Positions 7,941-16,946 of a stretch of DNA of 64,000 nt are shown here, piece after piece. Numbering within the stretch: the stretch's first letter is position 1; each line of letters opens with the position of its first letter. The notes beneath the pieces are model-generated. The model worked only from the letters and a program-made list of their open reading frames with translations. It searched no databases and was not told the DNA's origin. This stretch comes from Thermococcus litoralis DSM 5473 (GTDB lineage Archaea; Methanobacteriota_B; Thermococci; Thermococcales; Thermococcaceae), in contig NC_022084.1 of NCBI RefSeq assembly GCF_000246985.2, forward strand, positions 682,701 through 746,700, written 5' to 3'. A program made the position numbers and the translations under genes.

Positions 7941-8672
7941 ATGGCAGATAACCCACATGCTGCTGCAATCATTCTCTTCACGGAACTCATGATGCCCCTT
8001 GCGGCAGAGATGGCAAAAAAGCACAGCCCAGGAGTGGGAATGCGTGTTGCTAAGGAAATAGCATACCTCGTAGACGACCCACACGCGACCTTCGATCAGA
8101 TACTCAACACCGACGACGAGGTTATAGCAAATCGCATAGCATCGCATATAGAGGACGTGAGAGGCAGGCCATTGAGCGAGGAGGAAAGAAAGCGCTTAAT
8201 AAAGGCAGTGCGCACCGTAAAAAAGGTGACTGAAAAGGTTCACAAGAGTGCCTTTAATATGCCTGCAGAGACATATAGCGCTTTCAAAAGAGCGGACGTA
8301 GACCGTGCCCTAGTAGAGGTGGGAATCCTAACAGAGCAGGACATCCAAGAGCTACGGCAGGTTTACAGCGAAATAAGGGGGAAGAAAGCAAAGACCAGAG
8401 GAAAAAAGAAAGCCCTTGCTGGAGAAACCCTTGAACTCCCCTCAGAGACTCTCCTTGAAGTCCTTTCCATCCTTCAAGCTTTAGAGTTCGCCGACTACTC
8501 CGAGAAAGCTAAAGAAAAAGCCCTCCAGAAGCTCTCCTCAGCAATCAAGGAGCTCTCAAGGGAAAAACCCACGCCGGAGAACCTCCTCAAGCTCGGCCTC
8601 TACGCCTATGCGGTGGAGCTGATAAAGCGGGGCGAATTCGAGAAGGTTGAGGAGCTCAAAAAGCTCCAATGA
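7941..8672 (+). CDS. Unknown protein, probable downstream half of the frameshifted gene
   Basis: The first ATG at 7941 gives 243 residues but has no ribosome site. The same frame is open back through 7882 with protein-like sequence (REGKYTPHTFDLYHPHRMAD), so translation probably enters from the gene upstream by a -1 shift at 7872-7878, giving about 327 residues in all. The protein is helical; a basic linker RGKKAKTRGKKKA near residue 150 separates an N-terminal part from a C-terminal helical domain rich in Leu, Glu and Lys whose codon use differs from the N-terminal part. I do not recognise either. It follows the DUF234 ATPase in what looks like an acquired segment; a proviral or plasmid origin is possible but not shown. 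Confidence 0.55.
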   Translation: MADNPHAAAIILFTELMMPLAAEMAKKHSPGVGMRVAKEIAYLVDDPHATFDQILNTDDEVIANRIASHIEDVRGRPLSEEERKRLIKAVRTVKKVTEKVHKSAFNMPAETYSAFKRADVDRALVEVGILTEQDIQELRQVYSEIRGKKAKTRGKKKALAGETLELPSETLLEVLSILQALEFADYSEKAKEKALQKLSSAIKELSREKPTPENLLKLGLYAYAVELIKRGEFEKVEELKKLQ

Positions 8673-8731
8673 AAGGCATCTTTTCCAACAGAGATATAAA
8701 GGTGAACTCTCAATAGCCCTTAGGTGATAGT

Positions 8732-9310
8732 ATGAAGCTCCTCATTATGGCACCATGCCTCCTCAGCCCCTTCTACGTTTATCGAGGAGCAAAGGAAAAA
8801 GAGTACAAGACAAGTGAAAAGCTCCTAAGCTTTCTTGCAGAGCACAAAGGGGAGATGAAAATCTTAACCTATCCCTGCCCAGAATATGAGCTCATAGGCT
8901 GGCCAAGGCCTCCGATGAGCAAGGAAGTTTTTGAAAAGCTTGGAATGGGAGAGAAAGCCGAAAACATTGCGGACTTCATTGGGAGAGTTTTAACGGAAGA
9001 AAAGCCCGAAAAAATAATCTTTCTTGGAGTTAAGGGCTCGCCAACGTGTGGAGTATTTCACACAACCTCCAGCAACCCAGAGACATTTCCTTACAAAGCT
9101 ATCCAAGAGTTCTTTTATCTGCCAAAGGAGGAGAGAATAAATAGATCAAAAGAGCTGATAAAAGAGCAAAGCTTTGAGGTAGTTCCAGGAGAAGGTGTAC
9201 TATTTGAAGTCCTAAAGAGAAGATTCCCGGATGCCGTTTATCTAGAATTTGACAAGGACAGCATTGAGAAAAGTATTGAAAAGCTGAAGGAAGCCGTGGA
9301 GGGGTTGTGA
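8732..9310 (+). CDS. Cysteine-containing protein related to DUF523-type proteins
   Basis: A 192-residue protein with conserved-looking cysteine motifs: MAPCLLSP at the N-terminus, TYPCPEYELIGWPRPPM near 47-62, and LGVKGSPTCGVFHT near 97-110. The CLLx, and GSPxCG motifs resemble DUF523-family proteins, which are thought to bind metal or Fe-S through such cysteines; this is a family-level impression. GGTGAT precedes the ATG and a TATA-like GATATAAAG lies at 8691-8700. The stop overlaps the start of a flavodoxin-like gene by one base, which strengthens a redox connection. Confidence 0.55.
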   Translation: MKLLIMAPCLLSPFYVYRGAKEKEYKTSEKLLSFLAEHKGEMKILTYPCPEYELIGWPRPPMSKEVFEKLGMGEKAENIADFIGRVLTEEKPEKIIFLGVKGSPTCGVFHTTSSNPETFPYKAIQEFFYLPKEERINRSKELIKEQSFEVVPGEGVLFEVLKRRFPDAVYLEFDKDSIEKSIEKLKEAVEGL

Positions 9311-9792
9311 TGAGCGCTATAGTTGTTTACGTCTCTATCCACCACAAAAACACGGAGAAGATAGCCAAAGCAATAGCAGAAGTTCTTAATGCGAAGCTCG
9401 TCAAGCCATGGGAAGTAAAACCTGAAGAGCTCCTGAAATATGATCTCATAGGCTTTGGCTCCGGCATCTACTACTGGAAACACCATAGGGCGCTCTTTAA
9501 GCTTATAGATAACCTTCCAGAAGTGAAAGGAAAGAAAGCGTTTATTTTCTCGACAGCAGGGATAAATATCCCATTTATCAACCACCGAAAGCTAAGAAGG
9601 GCTTTAAGGAGGAAAGGATTTGAAATAGTTGGAGAGTTCTCCTGCAGGGGCTGGGACACCAACGGATGGCTGGAGAAGATTGGGGGAATTAGTAAGGGGC
9701 ATCCAAATGAAAAGGATTTGGAAAGAGCAAGAAGGTTTGCAAAAAGGTTAGCCTCACTTCAGCGAGACCAAGATAGCACCGATAACTATTAA
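9310..9792 (+). CDS. Flavodoxin-family protein
   Basis: A 160-residue flavodoxin-like protein. The N-terminus IVVYVSIHHKNTEKIAKAIA is the phosphate-binding loop region of flavodoxins, and FGSGIYYWKHH and KKAFIFSTAGIN correspond to the loops around the isoalloxazine ring. It is expected to bind FMN and carry electrons or act as an FMN-dependent reductase in the cytosol. The ATG at 9310 overlaps the previous stop (TGATG) with GGAGGGG upstream, so the two genes are coupled. The last 39 bases overlap the convergent EamA transporter gene, an unusually long antisense overlap. Confidence 0.8.
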   Translation: MSAIVVYVSIHHKNTEKIAKAIAEVLNAKLVKPWEVKPEELLKYDLIGFGSGIYYWKHHRALFKLIDNLPEVKGKKAFIFSTAGINIPFINHRKLRRALRRKGFEIVGEFSCRGWDTNGWLEKIGGISKGHPNEKDLERARRFAKRLASLQRDQDSTDNY

Positions 9793-10176
9793 TAAAGCCC
9801 CAATAAAAGCCCTCAAAGTTACCTCTTCTCCAAGCAAAAGCCATGCAAACGCTATTGCAAAGACCACACTAGTCCTGTCTATAGCCACAACAGCTTTAAC
9901 AGTCCCCGTTTTTAGTGCCAAAAAGTAGAAAAGCCAAGAAAGCGCCCCAGCAACGCCAGACAATACTATAAAGGCAAATTGCCTTGAAGTTATTCCTCCT
10001 TTCAGCTTTCCTTGAAAGGCTGAGACCAGAAGCAGGAACACAAACATGATAAACGCTCTAATCGTAGTGGCCAGAGTTGAATCTATCCCCTCAAGACCAA
10101 TTTTTCCAAATATCGCAACCAAAGCGGCAAATATAGCGGATAGGAGAGCATAAAATATGTAAATGGGAATTTCCAA
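9754..10176 (-). CDS. EamA/DMT family transporter, half-size
   Basis: A 140-residue membrane protein with four to five transmembrane helices and one EamA domain (ALSWLFYFLALKTGTVKAVVAIDRTSVVFAIAFAWLLLGE is the conserved second half). Most DMT transporters have two such domains; single-domain forms work as dimers, as in the SMR group. Substrate unknown. Translation probably starts at a TTG (10176) with GGGAGG eight bases upstream; there is no suitable ATG. It follows the phosphoglucosamine mutase gene by two bases, so it is in that operon. Confidence 0.8.
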   Translation of the reverse strand: MEIPIYIFYALLSAIFAALVAIFGKIGLEGIDSTLATTIRAFIMFVFLLLVSAFQGKLKGGITSRQFAFIVLSGVAGALSWLFYFLALKTGTVKAVVAIDRTSVVFAIAFAWLLLGEEVTLRAFIGALLIVIGAILVSLK

Positions 10177-10178
10177 GT

Positions 10179-11528
10179 CTAAGCCTCCCTTATAGCCCTT
10201 TCCACAAGTTCTTTCGCTTTGTTCATTAGCTCTCTTGCTTTCTCCTCTGTGTGTGCCTCAAGGGTTATGCGCATTATCGGCTCGGTTCCACTAGGCCTGA
10301 AAAGGATCCACCACTCGTCGTTTTCAATCCTTACCCCATCGATGTCGATCAGTCTTTTGTAGTCAAAGTTCTCCAGAGCTTCCTTGGCTATGAGCTCCAT
10401 TGCCTTTGCCTTCTTCTCGTTAGGGCAGGGAATCTTAGCCCTCAAAGTTACATATCTTGGCACTTCTTTAGCTAGCTCGCTTATTGGGCCGAGCTTGTCA
10501 ATCATCTCCAGAACCAAAGCCCCAGCAAATATTCCATCGGGAGTGAGATTCCACTGTGGAATTATCCAGGTTCCAGAGGGCTCTCCGCCAAAGATTGCTT
10601 TTTCCCTTGTTATTCCTTCCGCAACTGCAACATCTCCAACCCTTACCCTAACAACCTCTCCGCCCAAAGGTTTAACGTAATCATCCAAGGCAAAACCGGC
10701 ATCAACTGTGGTGATAATCTTTCCCTTTCCAAACTTTCTAAGCATGTAGCCGCTTATGAGGGAAAGCATGACCTCATACTCAACAAAGTTCCCTTGATCG
10801 TCAACGACGCCAATCCTATCTGCATCTCCATCGTGTGCTATGCCGACATCAGCCCCAAAGGACTTGACAGCCTTCGAAAGGGCTGAAAGGCTTTTAGCAT
10901 TTGGCTCAAGTTCCCTCACAAAAAATCCAGACGGGTGGGAGTTGAGTGAGACAACCTTATTTCCAAGCTCCCTCTGAAGATAAGGCGAAACTATGCTCCC
11001 GGCGCCGTTTCCACAGTCAACAACAACCTTATAGCTTTTTGAAAGTTCTACCATTTCGAGGGCTTTTTTTATGTACTCCTTTTTTGGATCAGCCTTTGTT
11101 AGCTTCCCTATTCTATCCCAAGATGCCTGCTGGAACTTCTCCTCTTCAAGAATTCTCTCCAGCTCACTCTCCATCTCGCTTGTATAGGCCATTCCATTCG
11201 GCTGCCACACCTTTATGCCGTTGTACTGGGGGGGATTGTGGGAAGCGGTGATGGTTACTCCCGCATCTGCCTCATAGAGCCTTATTGCAAAGCCCGTTAA
11301 TGGAGTGGGAGAAAGGCCGATGTCAATAACATCCACTCCAGTGCCCAAAAGACCCGAGATTAGGGCGTTTTTAAGCATCTCGCCGCTAGTTCTAGTGTCC
11401 ATCCCGACAACTACTCTCCCCTCGCCAAGGAAAGTCCCTAATGCCTTTCCGACCTTCAGAGCGAGATCCGGGGTTAATTTCTCATTAACGACTTCCCTTA
11501 TACCACTCGTCCCAAAGTACTTCCCCAT
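10179..11528 (-). CDS. glmM: Phosphoglucosamine mutase / phosphohexomutase, archaeal type
   Basis: A 449-residue alpha-D-phosphohexomutase. The phosphoserine loop is [13 protein letters not shown] with Ser96, the metal loop [14 protein letters not shown], the sugar-binding loop [10 protein letters not shown], and the phosphate-binding C-terminal domain [15 protein letters not shown], so all four domains and key residues are present. Archaeal enzymes of this size interconvert glucosamine-6-P and -1-P for UDP-GlcNAc synthesis and often accept glucose or mannose phosphates. The ATG at 11528 follows GGTGAT; an in-frame codon 27 bases upstream has no site. Confidence 0.9.
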   Translation of the reverse strand: MGKYFGTSGIREVVNEKLTPDLALKVGKALGTFLGEGRVVVGMDTRTSGEMLKNALISGLLGTGVDVIDIGLSPTPLTGFAIRLYEADAGVTITASHNPPQYNGIKVWQPNGMAYTSEMESELERILEEEKFQQASWDRIGKLTKADPKKEYIKKALEMVELSKSYKVVVDCGNGAGSIVSPYLQRELGNKVVSLNSHPSGFFVRELEPNAKSLSALSKAVKSFGADVGIAHDGDADRIGVVDDQGNFVEYEVMLSLISGYMLRKFGKGKIITTVDAGFALDDYVKPLGGEVVRVRVGDVAVAEGITREKAIFGGEPSGTWIIPQWNLTPDGIFAGALVLEMIDKLGPISELAKEVPRYVTLRAKIPCPNEKKAKAMELIAKEALENFDYKRLIDIDGVRIENDEWWILFRPSGTEPIMRITLEAHTEEKARELMNKAKELVERAIREA

Positions 11529-11600
11529 GAGAATCACCCTATGAACGCTAAACACTAAGAAGTACGAGGCTAAGTTAAAAGATTTTTTACTTCATCTCTC

Positions 11601-12056
11601 TCAAAATCTCCTCACATAGGTTTTCTTTTTAACGACTCTACCCTCTTCAAGCTTATAAACGTCAACTCTATCCATTCCCATAGTCTCACGCTTGTAAGCG
11701 ACCAGATAATCCACTAAATCCTTGAGGGCATATCTAAAAAGGGAGTCTCTGAAGTACTTGGGCTCGTATATAAGGATAAGTTTATCCCTATGTTCTGCTA
11801 TGAACGAATAATACTTGGCTCTCTCTGATTTTGGTCTGGAGAGAAGTGAATAGAGCACATAGCCATCAAATTCAAATCCTTCTTCAATGCCCCCTATAAA
11901 GACTTTCTCTGGGTAATCCACCTCAAAAGGAAGGTATTCCGCAAGGAAAACTTTACCTTTAGAAAGCCATAAGTTGAGAAATATCTTTGCGAGCTTCTTG
12001 GCATCCCCCGTAAGTAAAACCACGCCCCTTTCAAGGCTCGCTATCTCTTTAAGCAT
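11601..12056 (-). CDS. Conserved protein of unknown function
   Basis: A 151-residue soluble alpha/beta protein (SLERGVVLLTGDAKKLAKIFL, then YVLYSLLSRPKSERAKYYSFIAEHRDKLILIYEPK). The beginning resembles a RecA-like strand-helix unit but without a Walker A lysine loop. An earlier ATG at 12122 exists, but a TATA-like ATATATAC at 12126-12133 would start transcription inside it, whereas GGGGGAGGGAT stands directly before the ATG at 12056, so I use that. No family recognised. Confidence 0.6.
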   Translation of the reverse strand: MLKEIASLERGVVLLTGDAKKLAKIFLNLWLSKGKVFLAEYLPFEVDYPEKVFIGGIEEGFEFDGYVLYSLLSRPKSERAKYYSFIAEHRDKLILIYEPKYFRDSLFRYALKDLVDYLVAYKRETMGMDRVDVYKLEEGRVVKKKTYVRRF

Positions 12057-12181
12057 ATCCCTCCCCCACTCAGTAGAATTAAACCCTTTAAAAACCTGAG
12101 GCAGTTGCCCAAAAATGACCATAAAGTATATATTCTTATTGTTCTCACTCTCATACGATAAATCCCATGGAGGTCGATCTA

Positions 12182-13447
12182 ATGAAGAATAAAGGATTAG
12201 CAGTGTTTTTAGTAGGAATTTTACTATTTAGCGTTGCTGTAAGTGGTTGTATTGGCGGAGGAGGGACAGAAACACAAACAAGCACCCCCCAATACGCGGG
12301 AAAAATTGCAGTGGTTTATGATGTCGGTGGAAGAGGTGATCTTAGCTTCAACGATATGGCATACCTAGGTGCTTCAAGGGCTGCAAAGGACTTCAATCTT
12401 GAACTTAAGGAAGTACAAAGCAACAGTGAGTCTGATTACTTACCAAACCTCAGAAGCTTAGCCCGAAAGGGAGAATACGACATCATTATCGCAGTTGGAT
12501 TTATGATGACCGATGCAATAAAGCAAGTAGCAGATGAGTTCCCCAACCAAAAGTTCGCCATAGTTGATGGGTTTGTTCCAGACAAGCCAAATGTCATGAG
12601 CATTCTCTTTAAAGAAAACGAGGGCTCTGCTTTAATTGGAGCTTTAGCCGGTTTAATTGCAGCTAACGACGGCAAAGACAGAGTAGGAGCTGTTCTTGGT
12701 ATTGAAATCCCAGTGCTTTACAAGTTCGAAAGTGGATACAGGTTTGGTGTGGCCTGGGCAGAGGATTACTACAAGCAAAAGACTGGAAAAGACGTGAACA
12801 TCGAAGTTCTCTCTACTTACACTGGCGAATTTAACGACCCTGCAAAGGGTAAAACAGCTGCTCAAGCCCAGCTCGGGCAGGGAGCATGGGTCATCTACCA
12901 GATTGCAGGTGCAACTGGACAGGGTGTCTTCGATGCCGTCTATGAGTACCTCCAGAGCCAAGGAAAAGACATGGGGCCACCGTTTGCAGTAGGTGTCGAT
13001 TCAGCTCAAGATTGGATTAAACCGGGAGTTATAATTGCTTCAATGATGAAGAGAGTTGATGTAGGTGTATACAAGGCTGTAGAGATGGCCGTCAAGGGCA
13101 ACTGGCAAGGAGGAGTAATGGAGCTTGGACTAAAAGAAGGTGGTGTTGGGGTAAGCACTATCGATGATGTCAAAGAGATGTTTAACTCACTGTCAGAGGA
13201 AACCAAGAAGCAGAAGCTCAAGGAGCTCGGCTTTACCAGCGAAGATGAGCTATTTGCCAAGCTCGAGGAGACAAGAAAGCAAGTTCCAGACTGGATCTGG
13301 AATGCAGTAAAAGAACTTGAAGAGAAGATCAAGAGCGGAGAGATAAAGGTTCCAATGGCAACCACAAAAGACCAAATAGAAGCCTTAAGAAACGCCCAAA
13401 CATGGCAAGAAATGGAGGAGTTAGCAAAGCAGTGGGAAAGCAGCTGA
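12182..13447 (+). CDS. BMP-family ABC transporter substrate-binding lipoprotein (nucleoside-type)
   Basis: A 421-residue lipoprotein: signal peptide then lipobox VAVSGC with the lipidated Cys, a Gly/Thr linker, and a periplasmic-binding-like domain with KIAVVYDVGGRGDLSFNDMA, the signature of the basic membrane protein/PnrA family that binds purine nucleosides in bacteria. The C-terminal 100 residues are a charged helical extension absent from short family members. The ATG at 12182 follows GGAGGT. It heads a four-gene operon with an ATPase and two permeases, together a complete importer. Nucleoside as substrate is inferred from the family. Confidence 0.85.
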   Translation: MKNKGLAVFLVGILLFSVAVSGCIGGGGTETQTSTPQYAGKIAVVYDVGGRGDLSFNDMAYLGASRAAKDFNLELKEVQSNSESDYLPNLRSLARKGEYDIIIAVGFMMTDAIKQVADEFPNQKFAIVDGFVPDKPNVMSILFKENEGSALIGALAGLIAANDGKDRVGAVLGIEIPVLYKFESGYRFGVAWAEDYYKQKTGKDVNIEVLSTYTGEFNDPAKGKTAAQAQLGQGAWVIYQIAGATGQGVFDAVYEYLQSQGKDMGPPFAVGVDSAQDWIKPGVIIASMMKRVDVGVYKAVEMAVKGNWQGGVMELGLKEGGVGVSTIDDVKEMFNSLSEETKKQKLKELGFTSEDELFAKLEETRKQVPDWIWNAVKELEEKIKSGEIKVPMATTKDQIEALRNAQTWQEMEELAKQWESS

Positions 13448-13493
13448 TTTCTCCTTTCTATTTTAAATTTCACAGCTTCTTGGGGGTGCATTT

Positions 13494-15023
13494 ATGGAAG
13501 AAGTTCCAATTATCGAGATGAAAGGGATCGTCAAGATATATCCAGACGGAACAAAGGCCCTGAAAGGTGTTGATTTTTCCGTAAAAAAAGGTGAGATTCA
13601 CGGTTTGTTGGGTGAGAATGGAGCTGGAAAAACAACTTTAATGAAAATACTCTCTGGAATGCTCCATCCAACAGAGGGTAAAATCTTTGTTAATGGTAAA
13701 GAAGTGAGATTTAAGAGCCCCGCAGATGCTCTTGCGAATGGAATTGGTATGGTTCATCAGCATTTTACTCTCGTTGATGTTTTTGATGGTCTTCATAATA
13801 TTATACTTGGAATGGAAGGTCACGGGCTTTTCTCAAGGATAGATGTTGAGAAAGCAAAGGAGAAGTTGCAAAAACTTATGGATGAGCTGAACTTTCAAGT
13901 TCCCCTCGATGTACCCGTTGAAAACCTTCCGGTGGGCGTTCAGCAGAGAATCGAGATATTAAAAACCCTATATAGAGATGTTGATGTTCTTATTTTGGAT
14001 GAGCCAACTGCAGTGTTAACACCAATAGAGGTCAAGGAGCTCTTTGATGTTCTTAGAAAGCTAAAAGCACAGGGTACAACGATAATATTCATAAGCCACA
14101 AGCTAAGAGAAGTCATGGAGATAACCGACAGGGTAACCGTTCTGAGAAAGGGAGAGGTAATAGGAACCGTCAACACAAGCGAGACATCCCCAAAAGAACT
14201 CGCCAAAATGATGGTTGGGAGAGAAGTTGCTCTCAGGATAGAGAAACCACCAAAAGAAGCTGGGAAACCCGTTCTTGAAGTAAAGAACCTATGGGTAAAG
14301 GGGGACAGAGGCGAAGATGCAGTAAAAGGACTGACATTTGAAGTGAGGGCAGGGGAAATATTCGGAATAGCTGGTGTAGAGGGTAACGGGCAAACCGAGC
14401 TTATAGAAGCGATAAGCGGGTTAAGGAGAATAGAAAAGGGCAAGGTAATCCTCAACGGCAAAGATATAACTGGTAGACCACCAAGGGAGCTCTATGATCT
14501 CGGAGTGGCACATATTCCAGAGGACAGAATCCATATGGGACTAGTCACAGAAATGAGTGTAGCCGAAAATTCAATTCTCGGGCTCCACTGGAGAGAGACT
14601 TTTAGAGGGCCGTTGGGACTTATAAGGTGGGACAAGGTTAAAGAACATGCGGCAAAGCTCGTGAAGGATTTTGAAGTTGTTGTCCCAAGTATAGATGCTC
14701 CCGTAAAGAGCCTGAGCGGAGGAAATCAGCAAAAGCTCATAGTTGCAAGGGAAGTTAGCAAAGAGCCCGAATTTATAATTGCATCTCAACCAACGAGAGG
14801 TGTAGACGTTGCATCAACCGAATATATAAGAAACTACCTGATAAAGCTTAGAAACGAAAACAAGGCTGTTCTTTTGGTTTCTGCTGATCTCGACGAAGTA
14901 CTGCAACTCAGTGATAGAATGGCAATAATCTATGAGGGCGAATTTGTAGGCATAGTAAAGCCTGAAGAGGTTACCGAAGAGCAAATAGGACTAATGATGG
15001 GAGGTATCAAGCATGAGGGTTGA
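13494..15023 (+). CDS. ABC transporter ATP-binding protein, tandem ATPase (nucleoside type)
   Basis: A 509-residue protein with two ABC ATPase cassettes. The first has Walker A GENGAGKTT near 41-49 and Walker B VLILDEPTAVLTP; its signature is the family-typical diverged LPVGVQQRIEI. The second has a diverged P-loop GVEGNGQTEL and a good signature LSGGNQQKLIVAREV followed by ASQPTRGVD in place of a normal Walker B. This asymmetric pattern is standard for the YufO/RbsA-like importers of nucleosides and sugars. ATG at 13494 with GGGGTG upstream; overlaps the next gene by 11 bases. Confidence 0.9.
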   Translation: MEEVPIIEMKGIVKIYPDGTKALKGVDFSVKKGEIHGLLGENGAGKTTLMKILSGMLHPTEGKIFVNGKEVRFKSPADALANGIGMVHQHFTLVDVFDGLHNIILGMEGHGLFSRIDVEKAKEKLQKLMDELNFQVPLDVPVENLPVGVQQRIEILKTLYRDVDVLILDEPTAVLTPIEVKELFDVLRKLKAQGTTIIFISHKLREVMEITDRVTVLRKGEVIGTVNTSETSPKELAKMMVGREVALRIEKPPKEAGKPVLEVKNLWVKGDRGEDAVKGLTFEVRAGEIFGIAGVEGNGQTELIEAISGLRRIEKGKVILNGKDITGRPPRELYDLGVAHIPEDRIHMGLVTEMSVAENSILGLHWRETFRGPLGLIRWDKVKEHAAKLVKDFEVVVPSIDAPVKSLSGGNQQKLIVAREVSKEPEFIIASQPTRGVDVASTEYIRNYLIKLRNENKAVLLVSADLDEVLQLSDRMAIIYEGEFVGIVKPEEVTEEQIGLMMGGIKHEG

Positions 15024-16044
15024 CATCAAAGGATTTGCAAAGCCACTTGTAGAGAGCCTGATAGCGATAGTGATTGGAATTGTAGTTGGAGGAATTATAC
15101 TAGCGTTCTCAGGCTACAGCCCAGTTAAGGCTTACGTGGCACTTTTTGACGGAGCCGTGGGCTCAAAGTACGGATGGGCCATGACACTAAGTGCAGCAAC
15201 CCCCATAATATTAACCGCTTTGACCTTTGGAATAGGAGCGAGAACAGGACTTTTTAACATTGGCGGAGAAGGTACAGTATATTTTGGAGCTATAGCGGCA
15301 ATCCTGCTAACAAACCTCTGGGGAAACATTTTAATGGGCCTTCTTGGTGGAATAATAGCGGGAATCGCATGGATGGCAATTCCTGCCTTCCTAAAGGTTC
15401 TAAGAGGAGTAAATGAAGTTGTATCTACAATCATGCTCAACTGGATGGCCTACTTCATAGCCCTCTACATAGTCCTGCAAAAAATACCAAATCCAGAGGA
15501 TCCGAATAAGACAATAGCAGTACCGGCTAGTGCAAGGTTTCCGATAATAATGAAAGGAAGTGAGCTTTCATGGGCCTTTGCGATTTCGGTAATAGCAGCC
15601 CTCATCACATACTACATCCTCTGGCACACTGAGTTGGGGTATGAACTTAGAGTAAGCGGATACAATGAGAGAGCAGCTCGTTATGGTGGGATAAACCCAA
15701 AGAAAGCAGTTATATGGTCTTTCCTACTTGGAGGCATCATGAGCGGCCTTGCTGGTGCAACGGAAGTCATGGGAAGACCTCCAAGCTATGCAATAAGCCA
15801 AGGAATGGCGAACATCTACGGCTACGGATTTGATGGAATAGGTGTTTCCCTAGTAGGAAGAAATCACCCGCTTGGAATAATATTCAGCGGCATATTCTTT
15901 GGAATGCTTAAAGCTGGAGCCACGGCTATGCAGATTGAAGCAGGAGTCCCGTTAGAGATGGTGAGAATGGTTCAGGGTGTGATAGTTGTTGCCGTTGCAG
16001 TCCCAGGACTTTTAGACCTTCTAAAGAGGGTGGTGAGAAGATGA
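15013..16044 (+). CDS. ABC transporter permease (YufP-like)
   Basis: A 343-residue permease with about ten hydrophobic helices, of the BPD_transp_2 family, carrying GARTGLFNIGGEGTVYFGA and the EAA-like cytoplasmic loop GYNERAARYGGINPKKAV that contacts the ATPase. Start ATG at 15013 lies inside the end of the ATPase gene, indicating translational coupling. With the next gene it forms the heterodimeric channel of the BMP-type importer. Confidence 0.9.
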   Translation: MRVDIKGFAKPLVESLIAIVIGIVVGGIILAFSGYSPVKAYVALFDGAVGSKYGWAMTLSAATPIILTALTFGIGARTGLFNIGGEGTVYFGAIAAILLTNLWGNILMGLLGGIIAGIAWMAIPAFLKVLRGVNEVVSTIMLNWMAYFIALYIVLQKIPNPEDPNKTIAVPASARFPIIMKGSELSWAFAISVIAALITYYILWHTELGYELRVSGYNERAARYGGINPKKAVIWSFLLGGIMSGLAGATEVMGRPPSYAISQGMANIYGYGFDGIGVSLVGRNHPLGIIFSGIFFGMLKAGATAMQIEAGVPLEMVRMVQGVIVVAVAVPGLLDLLKRVVRR

Positions 16045-16946
16045 TTGAGGCAGTCATTTCAACACTTATAGGAGCACTAACGGCAATGGTTCCACTGGTG
16101 CTTACAAGCGTGGGGGCTGTAGTGAGCGAGAGAGCCGGTGTTGTAAACATAGGATATGAGGGAATACTCCTTATGAGTGCCTTCTTTGGAGCAATATTCG
16201 CAGAAATAACCGGAAGTCCATGGATCGGCCTTCTTGGTGGGGCTTTTATAGGGATGCTTTTAGGGATGCTCCACGGATTTATTACCGTTTATCTAAAGGG
16301 AGATCATGTGATTCCGGGTATAGGAGTTAACCTTCTTGCATTAGGTGTTGTAGCCTTTGGAATTCCAGCATACTGGGGAACGGCAGGTCAGCATCAAGTT
16401 CCGACGAACTTCAGGGTTACACCGATAATAAACACCCCCTACGGAAGTTTAAGCCCAATGGTTCTTGTGACAATTGCCATAGCAATCCTGACCCACTGGG
16501 TTCTCTTCAGAACTCCATTAGGACTTAGAATAAGAGCGGTAGGTGAAAATCCGGAAGCAGCGGATGCACTAGGTATAAATGTTGAGCGCTATAGATTTCT
16601 AGCCACAGTGTATGGAGCAACGCTTGCAGGACTTGGCGGGGCATTCATGAGTGTAGACTGGCTTGGAACGGTCACAAAGCAGCTTTCAGCAGGTAGAGGA
16701 TTTATCGCCCTGGCAAATATGGTCTTTAGCGGATGGAACCCATTAAGGGCTCTCCTTGGAGGATTCATCTTTGGATTCTTCGACAACCTCTCAGTGTGGG
16801 TAAGAACAAATCCAGAGGTTCAGAGAATCATCCCATGGCAGTTTGTTGCTACACTTCCATACCTAGTGACATTGATCATTGTGGCAGGAATAATAGGAAA
16901 AGTAAGACCTCCAAAGGCCGATGGAAAGCCCTACAAGAGAGAGTGA
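16041..16946 (+). CDS. ABC transporter permease (YufQ-like)
   Basis: A 301-residue permease of the same family, with SERAGVVNIGYEGILLMSAFFGA near the N-terminus and GENPEAADALGINVERYRF as coupling loop. ATGA overlap with the preceding gene. Completes the importer operon 12182-16946; the last 16 bases overlap the convergent metal-receptor gene. Confidence 0.9.
   Translation: MIEAVISTLIGALTAMVPLVLTSVGAVVSERAGVVNIGYEGILLMSAFFGAIFAEITGSPWIGLLGGAFIGMLLGMLHGFITVYLKGDHVIPGIGVNLLALGVVAFGIPAYWGTAGQHQVPTNFRVTPIINTPYGSLSPMVLVTIAIAILTHWVLFRTPLGLRIRAVGENPEAADALGINVERYRFLATVYGATLAGLGGAFMSVDWLGTVTKQLSAGRGFIALANMVFSGWNPLRALLGGFIFGFFDNLSVWVRTNPEVQRIIPWQFVATLPYLVTLIIVAGIIGKVRPPKADGKPYKRE

Noticed and set aside
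12182-16946. BMP-type importer as an unusual transporter
   Set aside because: Gene order, overlaps and motifs are those of ordinary nucleoside importers.
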